Positions 33,813 to 42,720 are shown, numbered from the stretch's first letter. The stretch is DNA of 64,000 nt from an uncultured Croceitalea sp. (GCA_947499565.1 CANMOV010000001.1:186001-250000); one strand, 5' to 3'. The notes: generated by a model not told the origin, from the sequence alone. Numbers and translations: made by a program.

Positions 33813-34718
33813 ATGAAAACAAGAGTTACACTAGTAGTATTTAGCATGTTGCTTGCACTATCGACGCAAGCACAAAAAATGGAATTTGAAGGAGAAAAAG
33901 CCTTAGAAATAAGGCAAAAAACAACTTGTAATACCCTTGAAGAAGGAAAACCTGTGTACGGAATGTGGGAGGGTAGAATTTATAGCAGGGTGCAAGGTGA
34001 AAAAGATCGTCATCTATTTAATGTTGTTGGTATTAATGTACGACAATGTGATTGCGTAGAAGACCCTATAAGAGGAAAAGGATTCCGAAGTGTTGGTAGG
34101 GAAATTATGATGTATCTAAATCCAGAAACCAATGAGATTATGGATACTTGGGAAAATCCTTGGACAGGAGAAACGGTTGATGTGGTTCATGTTGCTAATG
34201 ACCCGGTAAACATGCGAGGTTATGTGTATGAAAAGGATAAAGATGGTAAGGTAACAGCAAAAACGAGTTTTAGACAGTATGGAGATGTTGCTGTGACTTC
34301 CTATGAAATCCCTTTATTTTACAACAATCCTCTATCGGGAGATTATCAGAAATATGTTGGGGGTACTTACCATGCTATGGAAATTTTTAATACCTATTAT
34401 AAGGCTGAAGAGCTTACAAACTCCAAAATTAAAAACTTAAGTCAGTCCAATATCTCATGGCAAAGAATGTCACAATGGTTGCCATGGATGGAAATGGGTA
34501 GTAGATCAGGCTGGATAATTGCAAATGCAACAGGTGAAAGTATTTTAGATAAAGATGGAATCTGGGATAGACTAGAAGTTATCCTAAATGACCGTTACCC
34601 TATTTATTTTAACCCACCTGAAAGAAATGATAAACGACCAAATGAAACTTCTTGGACTGTTTTTAAAAAATTCTTAGCAGCTAAAGGAGATACTATGCAA
34701 GGAACTAAAGAAGAATAG
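33813..34718 (+). CDS. Exported DUF1838-family protein
   Basis: 301 residues with a signal peptide (1-21, ends STQAQ). It has the full DUF1838 signature: PVYGMWEGRIYSRVQGEK, VGREIMMYLNPETNEIMDTWENPWTGETVDVVHVANDPVNM, and ESWTVF-like C-terminus (NETSWTVFKKF). Paralogue of the lipoprotein at 4461, which keeps the same DP-x-T...NP-x-TG block in weaker form. No enzymatic role is known to me. Both copies are exported and each is in a unit with a CpcT/CpeT-like gene, suggesting that DUF1838 and CpcT/CpeT-like proteins work on the same extracytoplasmic ligand (inference). Confidence 0.78.
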   Translation: MKTRVTLVVFSMLLALSTQAQKMEFEGEKALEIRQKTTCNTLEEGKPVYGMWEGRIYSRVQGEKDRHLFNVVGINVRQCDCVEDPIRGKGFRSVGREIMMYLNPETNEIMDTWENPWTGETVDVVHVANDPVNMRGYVYEKDKDGKVTAKTSFRQYGDVAVTSYEIPLFYNNPLSGDYQKYVGGTYHAMEIFNTYYKAEELTNSKIKNLSQSNISWQRMSQWLPWMEMGSRSGWIIANATGESILDKDGIWDRLEVILNDRYPIYFNPPERNDKRPNETSWTVFKKFLAAKGDTMQGTKEE

Positions 34719-34719
34719 T

Positions 34720-35187
34720 ATGGCTAAAATTACAGTTGGAGAAAAAGCTCCAAATTTTAAGCTTGTAGGCACAGATTTAGAACCTATAACCTTATCAGAT
34801 TATAAGGGAAAGAACCTTATATTACATTTCTTCCCCCTTGCTTTTACTAGCGTTTGTACCGAGCAATTGTGTACAGCAAACGGTGATGATAATGACTATG
34901 CTTCATTAAATGCAGAGGTTGTAGGTGTTTCCGTGGATTCTCCTTTTGTGTTGGATAAGTTTTCTAAAGAGAACAATCTTAATTTTAAGCTAGGTTCTGA
35001 TTTTAATAGAACAGTAAGTGAAGATTATGGTGTGCTTTTTAGCGGTGATTTTGCTGGTATGACAGGTTTTTCAATGCGTTCCGCATTTGTAATAGATAGC
35101 GAGGGTATTCTAAGATATTCTGAAACAACTGATGGTAAAACCCTGCCAAGTTTTGACAAAATTAAACACACCTTGGCAAATTTATAA
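34720..35187 (+). CDS. Thiol peroxidase/peroxiredoxin (AhpC/TSA family)
   Basis: 155 residues, the AhpE/BCP-like size. The thioredoxin-fold motif FFPLAFTSVCTEQLC contains the P-x3-T-x2-C peroxidatic site at Cys46 and a further Cys at 51, followed by VVGVSVDSPFVLDKFSKENNL and a MRSAFVIDSEGILRY strand. It reduces hydroperoxides in the cytoplasm. It begins 2 bp after DUF1838. A peroxide-scavenging gene inside the regulon fits a pathway with several flavin oxidases that release H2O2. Confidence 0.9.
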   Translation: MAKITVGEKAPNFKLVGTDLEPITLSDYKGKNLILHFFPLAFTSVCTEQLCTANGDDNDYASLNAEVVGVSVDSPFVLDKFSKENNLNFKLGSDFNRTVSEDYGVLFSGDFAGMTGFSMRSAFVIDSEGILRYSETTDGKTLPSFDKIKHTLANL

Positions 35188-35190
35188 AAC

Positions 35191-36198
35191 GTGAAAATGA
35201 AGAGAACAACTTTAGATATCCCGAATGGAATTGGTGAGGGAGCTTTAACTAGCTATATCCATACCGCTACGCTTTGTACTGTAGATTTAGAAAAGTACAG
35301 GCATTTTTATGGAGAAGTCATGAAAATGAATTTTGATGCTGTGAGTCTAACAGAAGCAGAAAAAGCTGCGCAACGTTCGTTTTGGAATATACCTCAAGAT
35401 TTGGATTATGACCTATATCACTGTTACAGGCCAACTGTACCGAGTTTAATACAATTAAGAATTTTACACTTAAAAACAGCTACTCCACATATTCATAAAA
35501 GTTATAGTTCTTATGAATTAGGGTCTTTTTCCTTAGGATTTCCTACTTCAGATGCAAAGGGAATGGATAAAAGAATGCAGGAATATGAGGTAAAGGCAAT
35601 GGCTCCCATGCAGTTAGGTGATATTGTAAGGGCTAATGGAGACAAAGGGCATTATTTAGAAACCATCTATCAAGGACCAGATTATTTGCATTGTGTGGGT
35701 ATAGAGCGGGTTAACTATCCGCAATTGGCTCCTTGTGACCCTGCGGATGGTTTTGGAGGGCCAGGATATTCAGCCTTTGTAGCTAAAGATTCTGATGCTG
35801 AAGTTGCTTTTTATATAGATATTTTGGAGCATTATATTCTGTTTGATTCCGTATGGGAAGCCGCAGATGAAGGTGCTCTTGGGGTTAACCCAGGAACTCC
35901 TTTTCGTTTTTGTGGTATTTATGCACCAGAAGCAAAACAAAACCATTATTTGTTATTAGATTTCAAGGATGGTAATATGGTGGATACCGGAGTACAAAGT
36001 TGTATTCCAAATCAAGGTTTGGGAATGTATACGTTTCAAACTAAAGATATAAATAAAGTAATGCGTAATGCGAAGTCCAAGGGCGTTAAAATTATTTCAG
36101 AAATACAGGAGGTGTCAGATTATATTTTAGGTGATGGTATGGCATGTTTGTTGGAAACACCTAATGGACTTTATATAGAAATCTTTCAACAGAACTAA
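35191..36198 (+). CDS. Two-module VOC-superfamily protein (divergent)
   Basis: 335 residues from a GTG at 35191; an ATG at 35197 (third codon) is the likely functional start. Modules: HTATLCTVDLEKYRHFYGEVMKMNF ... GIERVNYPQLAP, then GYSAFVAKDSDAEVAFYIDILEHYIL ... ACLLETPNGLYIEIFQQN. The terminal YIEIFQQ keeps a Glu at the usual ligand position. It differs clearly from the paralogues at 32845 and 42721. Cytoplasmic; reaction unknown. Its stop overlaps the next start (TAATG). Confidence 0.76.
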   Translation: MKMKRTTLDIPNGIGEGALTSYIHTATLCTVDLEKYRHFYGEVMKMNFDAVSLTEAEKAAQRSFWNIPQDLDYDLYHCYRPTVPSLIQLRILHLKTATPHIHKSYSSYELGSFSLGFPTSDAKGMDKRMQEYEVKAMAPMQLGDIVRANGDKGHYLETIYQGPDYLHCVGIERVNYPQLAPCDPADGFGGPGYSAFVAKDSDAEVAFYIDILEHYILFDSVWEAADEGALGVNPGTPFRFCGIYAPEAKQNHYLLLDFKDGNMVDTGVQSCIPNQGLGMYTFQTKDINKVMRNAKSKGVKIISEIQEVSDYILGDGMACLLETPNGLYIEIFQQN

Positions 36199-36770
36199 TG
36201 GAACCGGTATTAAAAAAAATGGCTGATATTCTCTGTGGCACCCTGGATAACCAAGCACAGGTAGATGCGGAGCGGGCAGAAGGTAAACAAATACATCCCT
36301 ATGCGAAGCATGTAACAGAAGTATGTGATCATATGATAATTAATAGGCCACCAGACCATCCAGGCATATATATTCTTGAGGAGAGTTACTATATCCAGCC
36401 TGGAAAGACCGATTCTGAAACGGAACTAAAACCTTTGTTTTTTTACTTTACTGCAAAAGATAAAAACACAGCTTTACTTCACTCCATGCAAATACCGGAA
36501 CATATAAAGCCTGAAGAAGCTACTAATGCAAATGATAGTTTGGTATTCGATTTCAATGATATTGAAATGCGCCCATGGGGCCCCGCGGAATATACATGGC
36601 ACGAAAACGAAAAGTGTTTTACGGTTGATCATGAAGACCCGATTAATGGAGTGGATTTTAGACTAATAGAAACACTAAAAATGGGCGAGCTTTTTGTTAT
36701 GGAGCTAGTTCATAAAGATGGTGTAAAGTTAACACCTTATGATACACCAATACATTACGTCAAAATATAA
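36198..36770 (+). CDS. CpcT/CpeT-like protein, cytoplasmic (tentative)
   Basis: 190 residues, no signal peptide. The N-terminus MADILCGTLDNQAQVDAERAEG matches the position of the G-x-x-D/S-N-x-x-Q motif of CpcT/CpeT proteins (compare FEGEFDNDSQ at 795), followed by HVTEVC and GIYILEESYYIQ (compare the YIEEY strand). The second half alternates strands (LKPLFFYFTAKDK, LVFDFNDIEMRPWG, GVDFRLIETLKMGELFVMELV). It is the only copy in the window without an export signal, so it could bind the same ligand inside the cell. The assignment is by eye and could be wrong. Confidence 0.48.
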   Translation: MEPVLKKMADILCGTLDNQAQVDAERAEGKQIHPYAKHVTEVCDHMIINRPPDHPGIYILEESYYIQPGKTDSETELKPLFFYFTAKDKNTALLHSMQIPEHIKPEEATNANDSLVFDFNDIEMRPWGPAEYTWHENEKCFTVDHEDPINGVDFRLIETLKMGELFVMELVHKDGVKLTPYDTPIHYVKI

Positions 36771-36772
36771 TT

Positions 36773-38008
36773 ATGAGCAAAAAACAATCATTTGGGACCC
36801 TTTTAGGTTTTGCGATTTTAGGTACTATTACTCTTGTGGTAACTAATGGAATGACCATATCTGGCATTGGTGTTTTTGACACTTCAATCCTAGAGGAGTT
36901 TAATCTTTCTAGGGGAGATTTAAAACTCAGAGGATTAATTAATCTAGTCGCTTCCTCCATCATAATGCCTTTTGTGGGTGCTGTAATTGACCGGTTTGGG
37001 GTAAAAAGGATGTTGGTTATTGGTTTGATTTTTATCTCAACTTTATTGTTTTCGTATTCTTTGGTGCAAGCAGTATGGCACATGTACATCATTCACTTTT
37101 TGTTTGCTTTCGCTGTTTCCGCTGCTGGTACCTTGGCGGTTGTGATTATGGTTTCGCAGCGCGCTTCTAATGCGAACAGAGGTAAAGCAATTGGTATTGC
37201 ATTGGCAGGTACATCTCTTGGTGGTATGATTGTTCCTCAAATTGGTCGACGGTTGCTCGATGGCGTAGGATGGCGAGAGGCATTTCAATGGGAGGCTATC
37301 GTACCCATAGTTATTGCAGTTATCATCTTAATCATTTTAAAACCTATTAAATATAAAAAACAGGCAAAAGAAAATTCGGTTACCGATGCTGAAACTGGTC
37401 TAGTAGAATTTTCAATAGCTCAAGCAATGAAAACCCCAGTTTTTTGGGCTATTTGTTTTGCTGGTATTTTTTGCTTCTATAGTATTCTAGGAATTATTGA
37501 TAATTTGTTCTTATACCTTAGTGAATTAGGATTTACTACGGAAGAGGCCACAAATGCTTTCAGTATTTTCTTTGCAGTAATTTTGGTCGCCAAATTGTCG
37601 TCTGGGGTAATATCGGATTACATTAATGAGCACCTACTCTTTAAAATTCAGTTGCTGATTATGATTGCTGGTGCTGCACTACTAGCCATGAATTCTACAA
37701 GTACGATTTGGTTCTCATTAATACTATTAGGTATTGGTTGGGGTGGGTTGTATACACTTTTTAACTATATCATCATAACCACATTTGGCGTAAAGTCTGC
37801 AGGTAAAATAGGTGGGATTATATCTTTTTTTGAGGGAGTAGGCTCTGGTTTAGGGATGTGGCTTACAGCGGTTATAGCTGATACTACGGGTGACTATAGC
37901 ACAAGTTTCTGGGTAATCGTCGGACTTTTGGGAATTGCTTTTGTAATTAGTTTCTTCATTAAAAAAATTGCTCCGGAGAAACCTCTTGAATCCGCAACGG
38001 TGACATAA
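36773..38008 (+). CDS. MFS transporter
   Basis: 411 residues, about 12 hydrophobic helices. AGTLAVVIMVSQRASNANRGKAIGIALAGTSLGGMIVPQIGRRLLDGVGWREAF is the classic helix 4-5 region of MFS carriers, and GAVIDRFGVKRMLVIGL is the loop 2-3 motif. IGGIISFFEGVGSGLGMWL lies in the second half. It resembles monocarboxylate/OFA-like carriers and is distinct from the copy at 18767. Last gene of the unit from operator copy 6, starting 2 bp after the CpcT-like gene. Two carriers in one regulon suggest separate uptake and export steps or two substrates. Confidence 0.85.
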   Translation: MSKKQSFGTLLGFAILGTITLVVTNGMTISGIGVFDTSILEEFNLSRGDLKLRGLINLVASSIIMPFVGAVIDRFGVKRMLVIGLIFISTLLFSYSLVQAVWHMYIIHFLFAFAVSAAGTLAVVIMVSQRASNANRGKAIGIALAGTSLGGMIVPQIGRRLLDGVGWREAFQWEAIVPIVIAVIILIILKPIKYKKQAKENSVTDAETGLVEFSIAQAMKTPVFWAICFAGIFCFYSILGIIDNLFLYLSELGFTTEEATNAFSIFFAVILVAKLSSGVISDYINEHLLFKIQLLIMIAGAALLAMNSTSTIWFSLILLGIGWGGLYTLFNYIIITTFGVKSAGKIGGIISFFEGVGSGLGMWLTAVIADTTGDYSTSFWVIVGLLGIAFVISFFIKKIAPEKPLESATVT

Positions 38009-38058
38009 ATTTTCTAGTGTATTTTTAGCGCTAAAGAATTGAGGACATATCGGTTTAA

Positions 38059-38472
38059 CTAAAAACTTTCATCAACAGAAGGTTTTCCAGGTCCATTAAT
38101 AAAAAAGAAAATACTTAAGATAAAAAGTATTATAGCAGAAAAACTTTCTTTCACGCCATGACCCTCTGGAACATGAAAAACAAATATAGCCACTCCAAAA
38201 TAAATGATTAATGGTATAGCAGCTAAACGTGCTTTGTAACCAATAACTAGTAGTAAATAACCAATTACAACACTCCATATTCCTAGATAAGAGAAGAATA
38301 GGGGAATTGGAAATCCAAGTCCTGTAAGATTCTCAGCAAATTTATCAGCATAACTGGGTTTGTAAATACCACTAGAGATTGAGGTGAAGAGGTAATATAA
38401 AAACACTAACCTTAATACTACTGAGGCATAGTCTTTAAAGCTATTAAGCTTATCCAACATTTTAAAAATCAT
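38059..38472 (-). CDS. DoxX-like small membrane protein
   Basis: 137 residues, four hydrophobic helices: YASVVLRLVFLYYLFTSI, PIPLFFSYLGIWSVVIGYLLLVI, AAIPLIIYFGVAIFVFHV, FSAIILFILSIFFFI. This is the DoxX/DoxD-like layout, often linked to quinone or thiosulfate oxidation or to redox partners in the membrane. No catalytic motif allows a firmer claim. It is the last gene of the seven-gene minus-strand unit from operator copy 7, 14 bp after the MDR reductase. A sulfurtransferase in the same unit makes a sulfur link possible. Confidence 0.7.
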   Translation of the reverse strand: MIFKMLDKLNSFKDYASVVLRLVFLYYLFTSISSGIYKPSYADKFAENLTGLGFPIPLFFSYLGIWSVVIGYLLLVIGYKARLAAIPLIIYFGVAIFVFHVPEGHGVKESFSAIILFILSIFFFINGPGKPSVDESF

Positions 38473-38486
38473 AGTTTTGTTTTAGA

Positions 38487-39512
38487 TTATATTTCAATTT
38501 TCACCATTCGTGTTCCTCCTTTAGTTCCTTTATACAAACTAATTAAGGCTTCTGGCATATTTTCGATTCCTTGTCTAATATCCTCATAGGGGATTATTTT
38601 TCCCTGGCGAATCCATTGGGCGAGTTGGTTTTCATACTCAGGGTAATGTTCTTGATAATCATAGATAAAAAAACCTTCCATTTTTGAATCCATTAAACCA
38701 ATTTTGTACATGTTTTTAGGTCGATGATATTCTTCTGGAGGAATTAGATATTCAGAAATTCTACCGCAAATAGCAATACGGGCCCTACGGTTTATGCGTG
38801 CCAATACGTTATCCAATAATTCTCCTCCAACATTATCAAAAAAGACATCTATCCCATGCGGAAAATAATGGTCTAACTTCTCATAAAGACCTTCCGCTTT
38901 ATAATCAATAGCGGCGTCATAGCCCATCTTTTCGGTAAGTAATTTACATTTCTTTTCTCCTCCCGCAATTCCTACCACTATAGAACAATCTAAAGCTTTT
39001 GCAATAAACCCCGCCATACTACCTACGCTGCCAGCAGCACCAGAGACAAGCACTTTATCACCTTTTTTAACCTTTGCGATATCGCGCATCCCCAGAATAG
39101 CAGTAAAGCCGTTCATACCTAAAGCGCCAACCCCATATGAAGACGATAAATCTGTATTTTTCATGTTATAGGTCATGAAATAAGGATCATCTTTAATAAC
39201 ACCATATTCGCGCCAACCTAATTTAGTCTGCAATAGGTTTCCTATTTTAAATGATGAACTTTTACTTTCAACAACGCGTCCAACACCTCTACCAATCATA
39301 ACATCTCCAATATTCATAGGACGTTCAAAGGATGTTTCATTGGTCATGTATCTTAGCATTACTGGTGCAACTCCTAAATACAATGTTTTTACTAAAACTT
39401 CTCCTTTAGCAATAGTAGGGATAGGTACTTCCTCTAGCCTAAAATCGGTAGGTTTCACCAAACCTTTTGGTTTAGAGGACATAACCCATTGTTTCATTTT
39501 GGTATGCTCCAT
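38487..39512 (-). CDS. NADP-dependent MDR ene-reductase (curcumin/prostaglandin reductase-like)
   Basis: 341 residues, zinc-free MDR of the leukotriene B4 12-hydroxydehydrogenase/CurA type: GEVLVKTLYLGVAPVMLRYM, GALGMNGFTAILGMRDIAKVKKGDKVLVSGAAGSVGSMAGFIAKALDCSIVVGIAGGEKKCKLL (NADPH loop), YDAAIDYKAE, HGIDVFFDNVGGELLDNVLARINRRARIAICGRIS. Such enzymes reduce a C=C bond conjugated to a carbonyl. In this locus they would suit reduction of an unsaturated ring fragment or bridge (inference). Cytoplasmic. Confidence 0.9.
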   Translation of the reverse strand: MEHTKMKQWVMSSKPKGLVKPTDFRLEEVPIPTIAKGEVLVKTLYLGVAPVMLRYMTNETSFERPMNIGDVMIGRGVGRVVESKSSSFKIGNLLQTKLGWREYGVIKDDPYFMTYNMKNTDLSSSYGVGALGMNGFTAILGMRDIAKVKKGDKVLVSGAAGSVGSMAGFIAKALDCSIVVGIAGGEKKCKLLTEKMGYDAAIDYKAEGLYEKLDHYFPHGIDVFFDNVGGELLDNVLARINRRARIAICGRISEYLIPPEEYHRPKNMYKIGLMDSKMEGFFIYDYQEHYPEYENQLAQWIRQGKIIPYEDIRQGIENMPEALISLYKGTKGGTRMVKIEI

Positions 39513-39520
39513 CTAAAACC

Positions 39521-40114
39521 TTACAATTCGTCTAATAGCTTATTGAATTCAACTAGGAATCCATCCGCGTCATAAAATTTACTTACCATTACTCGAGTGA
39601 CGCTTTTGCCATCATAAGAGGGATATTTCACTAAGGTAGGCTCACCTAATATCTCAATATTAGCAAGCTCTTTTATTTTTTTAAACTGTTCCTCTTGGTT
39701 TATACTATTAAAAAGTAAAACCACATTTTGGGGCGTAAACCCTTCTTTACGAACAGGTTTTTCCACTTTAAATTCACTTTTGTAGTCATACTCTAATAAG
39801 CCTAATACCCCAGAGAATTTGGTAGTAGCTTTTAAAAATACTAGGCGAATTACCTGTTCTCTTTCTGGTGCGTCTGGATGAGGTCTTTTAATGAAGTTAT
39901 CATAAATTACTTCCATTCCAATCGCATCACGATATAGTTTCAGAGATTCTTCAATGTTTCTTACAATAAGTGTGGTTCTTCTAAATACCAAAGGCATATC
40001 CTTTGGTTGGATAAGTTCTTGTTCAACGTTCTCTTTATTTTCTATTGTGGATTGCGCTTTGCTTGTGCTTACCATAAGCAGGAAGGATGCAATAAGTATG
40101 ATTGAATACTTCAT
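39521..40114 (-). CDS. Exported VOC-superfamily protein
   Basis: 197 residues. A signal peptide (1-21, ends TSKAQ) precedes one VOC module: FRRTTLIVRNIEESLKLYRDAIGMEVIYDNF ... VIRLVFLKATTKFSGVLGLLEY ... VMVSKFYDADGFLVEFNKLLDEL. The last strand keeps a Glu (LVEF), while the first-strand His is replaced by Arg (RRTTL). It is larger and distinct from the other exported VOC at 8722. An extracytoplasmic VOC protein is uncommon; a second in one regulon suggests a binding or isomerising role outside the cytoplasm. Confidence 0.75.
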   Translation of the reverse strand: MKYSIILIASFLLMVSTSKAQSTIENKENVEQELIQPKDMPLVFRRTTLIVRNIEESLKLYRDAIGMEVIYDNFIKRPHPDAPEREQVIRLVFLKATTKFSGVLGLLEYDYKSEFKVEKPVRKEGFTPQNVVLLFNSINQEEQFKKIKELANIEILGEPTLVKYPSYDGKSVTRVMVSKFYDADGFLVEFNKLLDEL

Positions 40115-40121
40115 AATGATT

Positions 40122-41093
40122 TTACGGATTATTACTTGTTTTTATTGTAGCAATTGGCATATCATTTCTTGACCATTCACTCCATGAACCAACATAAAGA
40201 TTTGGAATTTCCATTCCTGCATGCGACATGGCTAAAAGTGTATGGCAGGCAGTAACTCCAGAACCGCAATGTACAGTGACATTTTTGGCAGATCGCGAAC
40301 CCAACACTTTTTGATATTTTTCTTTTAAAGCTTTTGGAGGCAAAAACAGACCATTTTCATCCAAGTTAGAACTAAAAGGAACGTTGATTGCTCCTGGAAT
40401 ATGCCCAGCAACCAAATCTATAGGTTCCATTTCTCCATTGTAACGTTCTTTAGCTCTCACATCTATAACTAGATGTTCCTTGTCTTTAGATATTTTTTCA
40501 ACCTGTTTTATGGTCGCAACAGGTAGTTTCCAACTATCAATGTAATAGGGCGCAACCGATTTTGGAGTTTCTATATTTGAACTCATTGGAAATCCAACTT
40601 TTACGGCCTCTTTTAGGCCTCCATTTAAAACCTGAACGTTCTTATGACCAATAGCTTTTAGCATCCACCATAAGCGGGCAGATGCAATAGATCCATTTTT
40701 ATCATCATAGGCGATTACATGACTTTCTGGAGTAATCCCCAGAGAGGACAAGGTTTTAGAAAACTGTTCTATGCTGGGCAATGGGTGTCTACCTCCATTT
40801 GCAACATCTTCTTTAATATCTGATAACTCCTCATTTAAATCTACATGCAATGCACCTGCTAAATGTTCTTGTAGGTAGTTTTTTTTGATGTCTTTTCCCA
40901 TACGTGTATCTACAAGTACTACGTTTTCGTTTTTATAGATGCTCAAAAGTTCCGAAGCAGAGATAAGCGATTTAATCGTTTTGGTTTTCACTGTATTGGT
41001 TGTTTTGTTCATTGGTTTTGTTTTTTTCTGAAGACACCCGCCAGATAATAAAACCATTACAAAAAAAATATTCCTTTTAAAGCTTAGTGTCAT
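40122..41093 (-). CDS. Exported rhodanese/3-mercaptopyruvate sulfurtransferase-like protein
   Basis: 323 residues. A lipoprotein-type signal ends at SGGC20. Two rhodanese domains: the N-terminal, ISASELLSIYKNENVVLVDTRMGKD ... GITPESHVIAYDDKNGSIASARLWWMLKAIGHKNVQVLNGG, and the C-terminal, LVIDVRAKERYNGE ... GHIPGAINVPF with the active loop HCGSGVTACHTLLAM. Cys276 in CGSGVTA is the persulfide site typical of SseA-like 3-mercaptopyruvate sulfurtransferases. Periplasmic placement is less usual. It may detach or transfer sulfur from a thioether-linked substrate or detoxify cyanide; the latter would not need induction with this pathway. Confidence 0.85.
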   Translation of the reverse strand: MTLSFKRNIFFVMVLLSGGCLQKKTKPMNKTTNTVKTKTIKSLISASELLSIYKNENVVLVDTRMGKDIKKNYLQEHLAGALHVDLNEELSDIKEDVANGGRHPLPSIEQFSKTLSSLGITPESHVIAYDDKNGSIASARLWWMLKAIGHKNVQVLNGGLKEAVKVGFPMSSNIETPKSVAPYYIDSWKLPVATIKQVEKISKDKEHLVIDVRAKERYNGEMEPIDLVAGHIPGAINVPFSSNLDENGLFLPPKALKEKYQKVLGSRSAKNVTVHCGSGVTACHTLLAMSHAGMEIPNLYVGSWSEWSRNDMPIATIKTSNNP

Positions 41094-41103
41094 GAGGATA
41101 CTA

Positions 41104-41538
41104 CTATTTCTCCATTAATTGATATAATACGATTAAATGACCATCATAATCAACAAATGCCTGTTCTATAAAAGTGGCATATTCATTCTCGTCTGTCTTT
41201 ACATCTGTTGTCTCTAAACCTAAAGCCTTTATCTTAGTAATTACATCAGCTAAATCGTCTACCTTAATAACAGAAGCAGACATGTATATGCCTTCTTGTT
41301 TTGGCAAGGGTACTCCTTTTATTTCCGTCAGTGCAAAAGTACGTTCCTGTTCAGGGCTATCCATAGTGGCAAAATTTAGATCGGCCTCATTGGGAATATT
41401 AAATACAGGATAGGAGAACGAATCTTTTTCGGATGGTTGAATATAATTGATTGTGAATCCTAAGATATCTCTATAAATACCTAAGGATTTCTCTAAGTCA
41501 GCTACACAAAGTGTAATTCTTTTATAATACGTTGACAT
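41104..41538 (-). CDS. VOC-superfamily protein, candidate isomerase/epimerase
   Basis: 144 residues, cytoplasmic, single VOC module: YYKRITLCVADLEKSLGIYRDILGFTINYI ... SYPVFNIPNEADLNFATMDSPEQERTFALTEIKGVPLPKQ ... ASVIKVDDLADVITKIKALG ... YDGHLIVLYQLMEK. Size is near that of methylmalonyl-CoA epimerase, which this propionate branch would need, but the epimerase ligands (His in the first strand, terminal Glu) look replaced by Arg and Val here, so I do not call it epimerase. Strong similarity to the exported copy at 8722 implies duplication and relocation. Confidence 0.74.
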   Translation of the reverse strand: MSTYYKRITLCVADLEKSLGIYRDILGFTINYIQPSEKDSFSYPVFNIPNEADLNFATMDSPEQERTFALTEIKGVPLPKQEGIYMSASVIKVDDLADVITKIKALGLETTDVKTDENEYATFIEQAFVDYDGHLIVLYQLMEK

Positions 41539-41556
41539 ACTATTTTTATTTATGTT

Positions 41557-42711
41557 TTACCAGGTTGCTTTTTTGGGTGGACTGTATCTACTAATACTGT
41601 CCATTAGTGCTTTCATTTCTTGTCCGGTTTTTGGTAATTTTTCTTTGCTCATTTCTAAATGATTAATTGGTACTTCTTGCAAGTACTGCTCAAAAACAGG
41701 CTTGGTCATTTCCAAAGCATAATTGGGAATGGTTCTATCTTTTCTAAAGGAAGCAATAGGAATTTTGGCTTCTACAATACCATCTTCTTCTTTACTTGGA
41801 TGTTTGGCCAATATTTTACCATTAGGACTAACGATAACGGATTCCCCGGCATTATAACCTGTACTTACAGGTAAGGTAAAGTTGGCCATTGCTGAATAGA
41901 AATCATTACTCCAAGCGGTAAAAACTACATCCTCTTCAGCAAAAAGAGTTGCTGTTCGTAACATAATCTCTGTACCGCGCATGGCAAAAGCTGCAAATAT
42001 GAAAGGGTCAAATTGTACCGTACTCACAGCAATGTTTCCAAACTCGGTTTTTAGAACTGGAAACTCTTCTTCAACCCCATATTTAGCTCTATAGGAATCT
42101 CGTACAGCTTCTATAGTGGTGGTGGTGATTTCACGATCTTTATACAGTCGTTTGATATTCCTAGATTTCCAAAAGGTCTTTGCAATTTCTCCGTCTCTTC
42201 CAATAACCGTATTGATACTCAAAATATGGTCTGGCCATTCCTTGTCACGCACATAGCTGCCAAAAATTACATAGCAATCACATTCCTCTGCAATTTTTCC
42301 GATGCGTTCGGTTTGTGGACCTGGTACTTCAATGGTAAAAGGTAGTTTTTCCTGTCGTGTTCCAGAAGAATATCCCGTTAACGGAAATTCATGGAACAAT
42401 ATAAAGTCTGGTTTGTCACCTTCAGTCGTCGCCTGCTTTGCCATTTGTTCCATATACTTCATATTTTCTTCCAATCCTTCTTCAATAGAAGGAAAGCTAG
42501 ATAAGGATTTTACCCTGGTTTGCATTACTTTAATAACGATGCTATCCTTTTCCAATGGTACTTTGTCATAAGTGCCATCTGCCTTTACCAATTCAGTTTC
42601 TGAGTTTTTTGGTGTATCATCAATAGCGGTAGATTTTTCCATATTTTCCTTGCAAGCACTTGTCCACAGTAATGCAAGTAAAAATGAAATAGTGATTAGC
42701 CTTGTTTTCAT
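41557..42711 (-). CDS. Exported nitrilase-superfamily protein with Cys-to-Ser active site
   Basis: 384 residues. Lipobox TSAC20, then a carbon-nitrogen hydrolase domain. The catalytic Glu is in FHEFPLTGYS (Glu108) and the Lys in TFWKSRN (Lys182). In aliphatic amidases the nucleophile lies in an ICDDGNYPE-like motif; the matching segment here is AVSTVQFDPF, followed by a good match (FAMRGTEIMLR against CAMKGAELIVR), which places Ser230 at the Cys. The codon is AGT, so a single base change separates it from TGT. Either a non-hydrolytic relative or a Ser-based variant. Second in the minus-strand unit after the VOC at 42721. Confidence 0.82.
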   Translation of the reverse strand: MKTRLITISFLLALLWTSACKENMEKSTAIDDTPKNSETELVKADGTYDKVPLEKDSIVIKVMQTRVKSLSSFPSIEEGLEENMKYMEQMAKQATTEGDKPDFILFHEFPLTGYSSGTRQEKLPFTIEVPGPQTERIGKIAEECDCYVIFGSYVRDKEWPDHILSINTVIGRDGEIAKTFWKSRNIKRLYKDREITTTTIEAVRDSYRAKYGVEEEFPVLKTEFGNIAVSTVQFDPFIFAAFAMRGTEIMLRTATLFAEEDVVFTAWSNDFYSAMANFTLPVSTGYNAGESVIVSPNGKILAKHPSKEEDGIVEAKIPIASFRKDRTIPNYALEMTKPVFEQYLQEVPINHLEMSKEKLPKTGQEMKALMDSISRYSPPKKATW

Positions 42712-42720
42712 AAGTATTAT

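Noticed and set aside
38024-38035. Palindrome TTTAGCGCTAAA between convergent genes as a terminator or operator
   Set aside because: It is too short for a terminator stem, lacks a T run, and does not match the RTTAAY boxes found elsewhere.
41104-41538. Methylmalonyl-CoA epimerase
   Set aside because: Length and neighbourhood fit, but the expected His and Glu metal ligands appear as Arg and Val, and an exported close paralogue exists at 8722.
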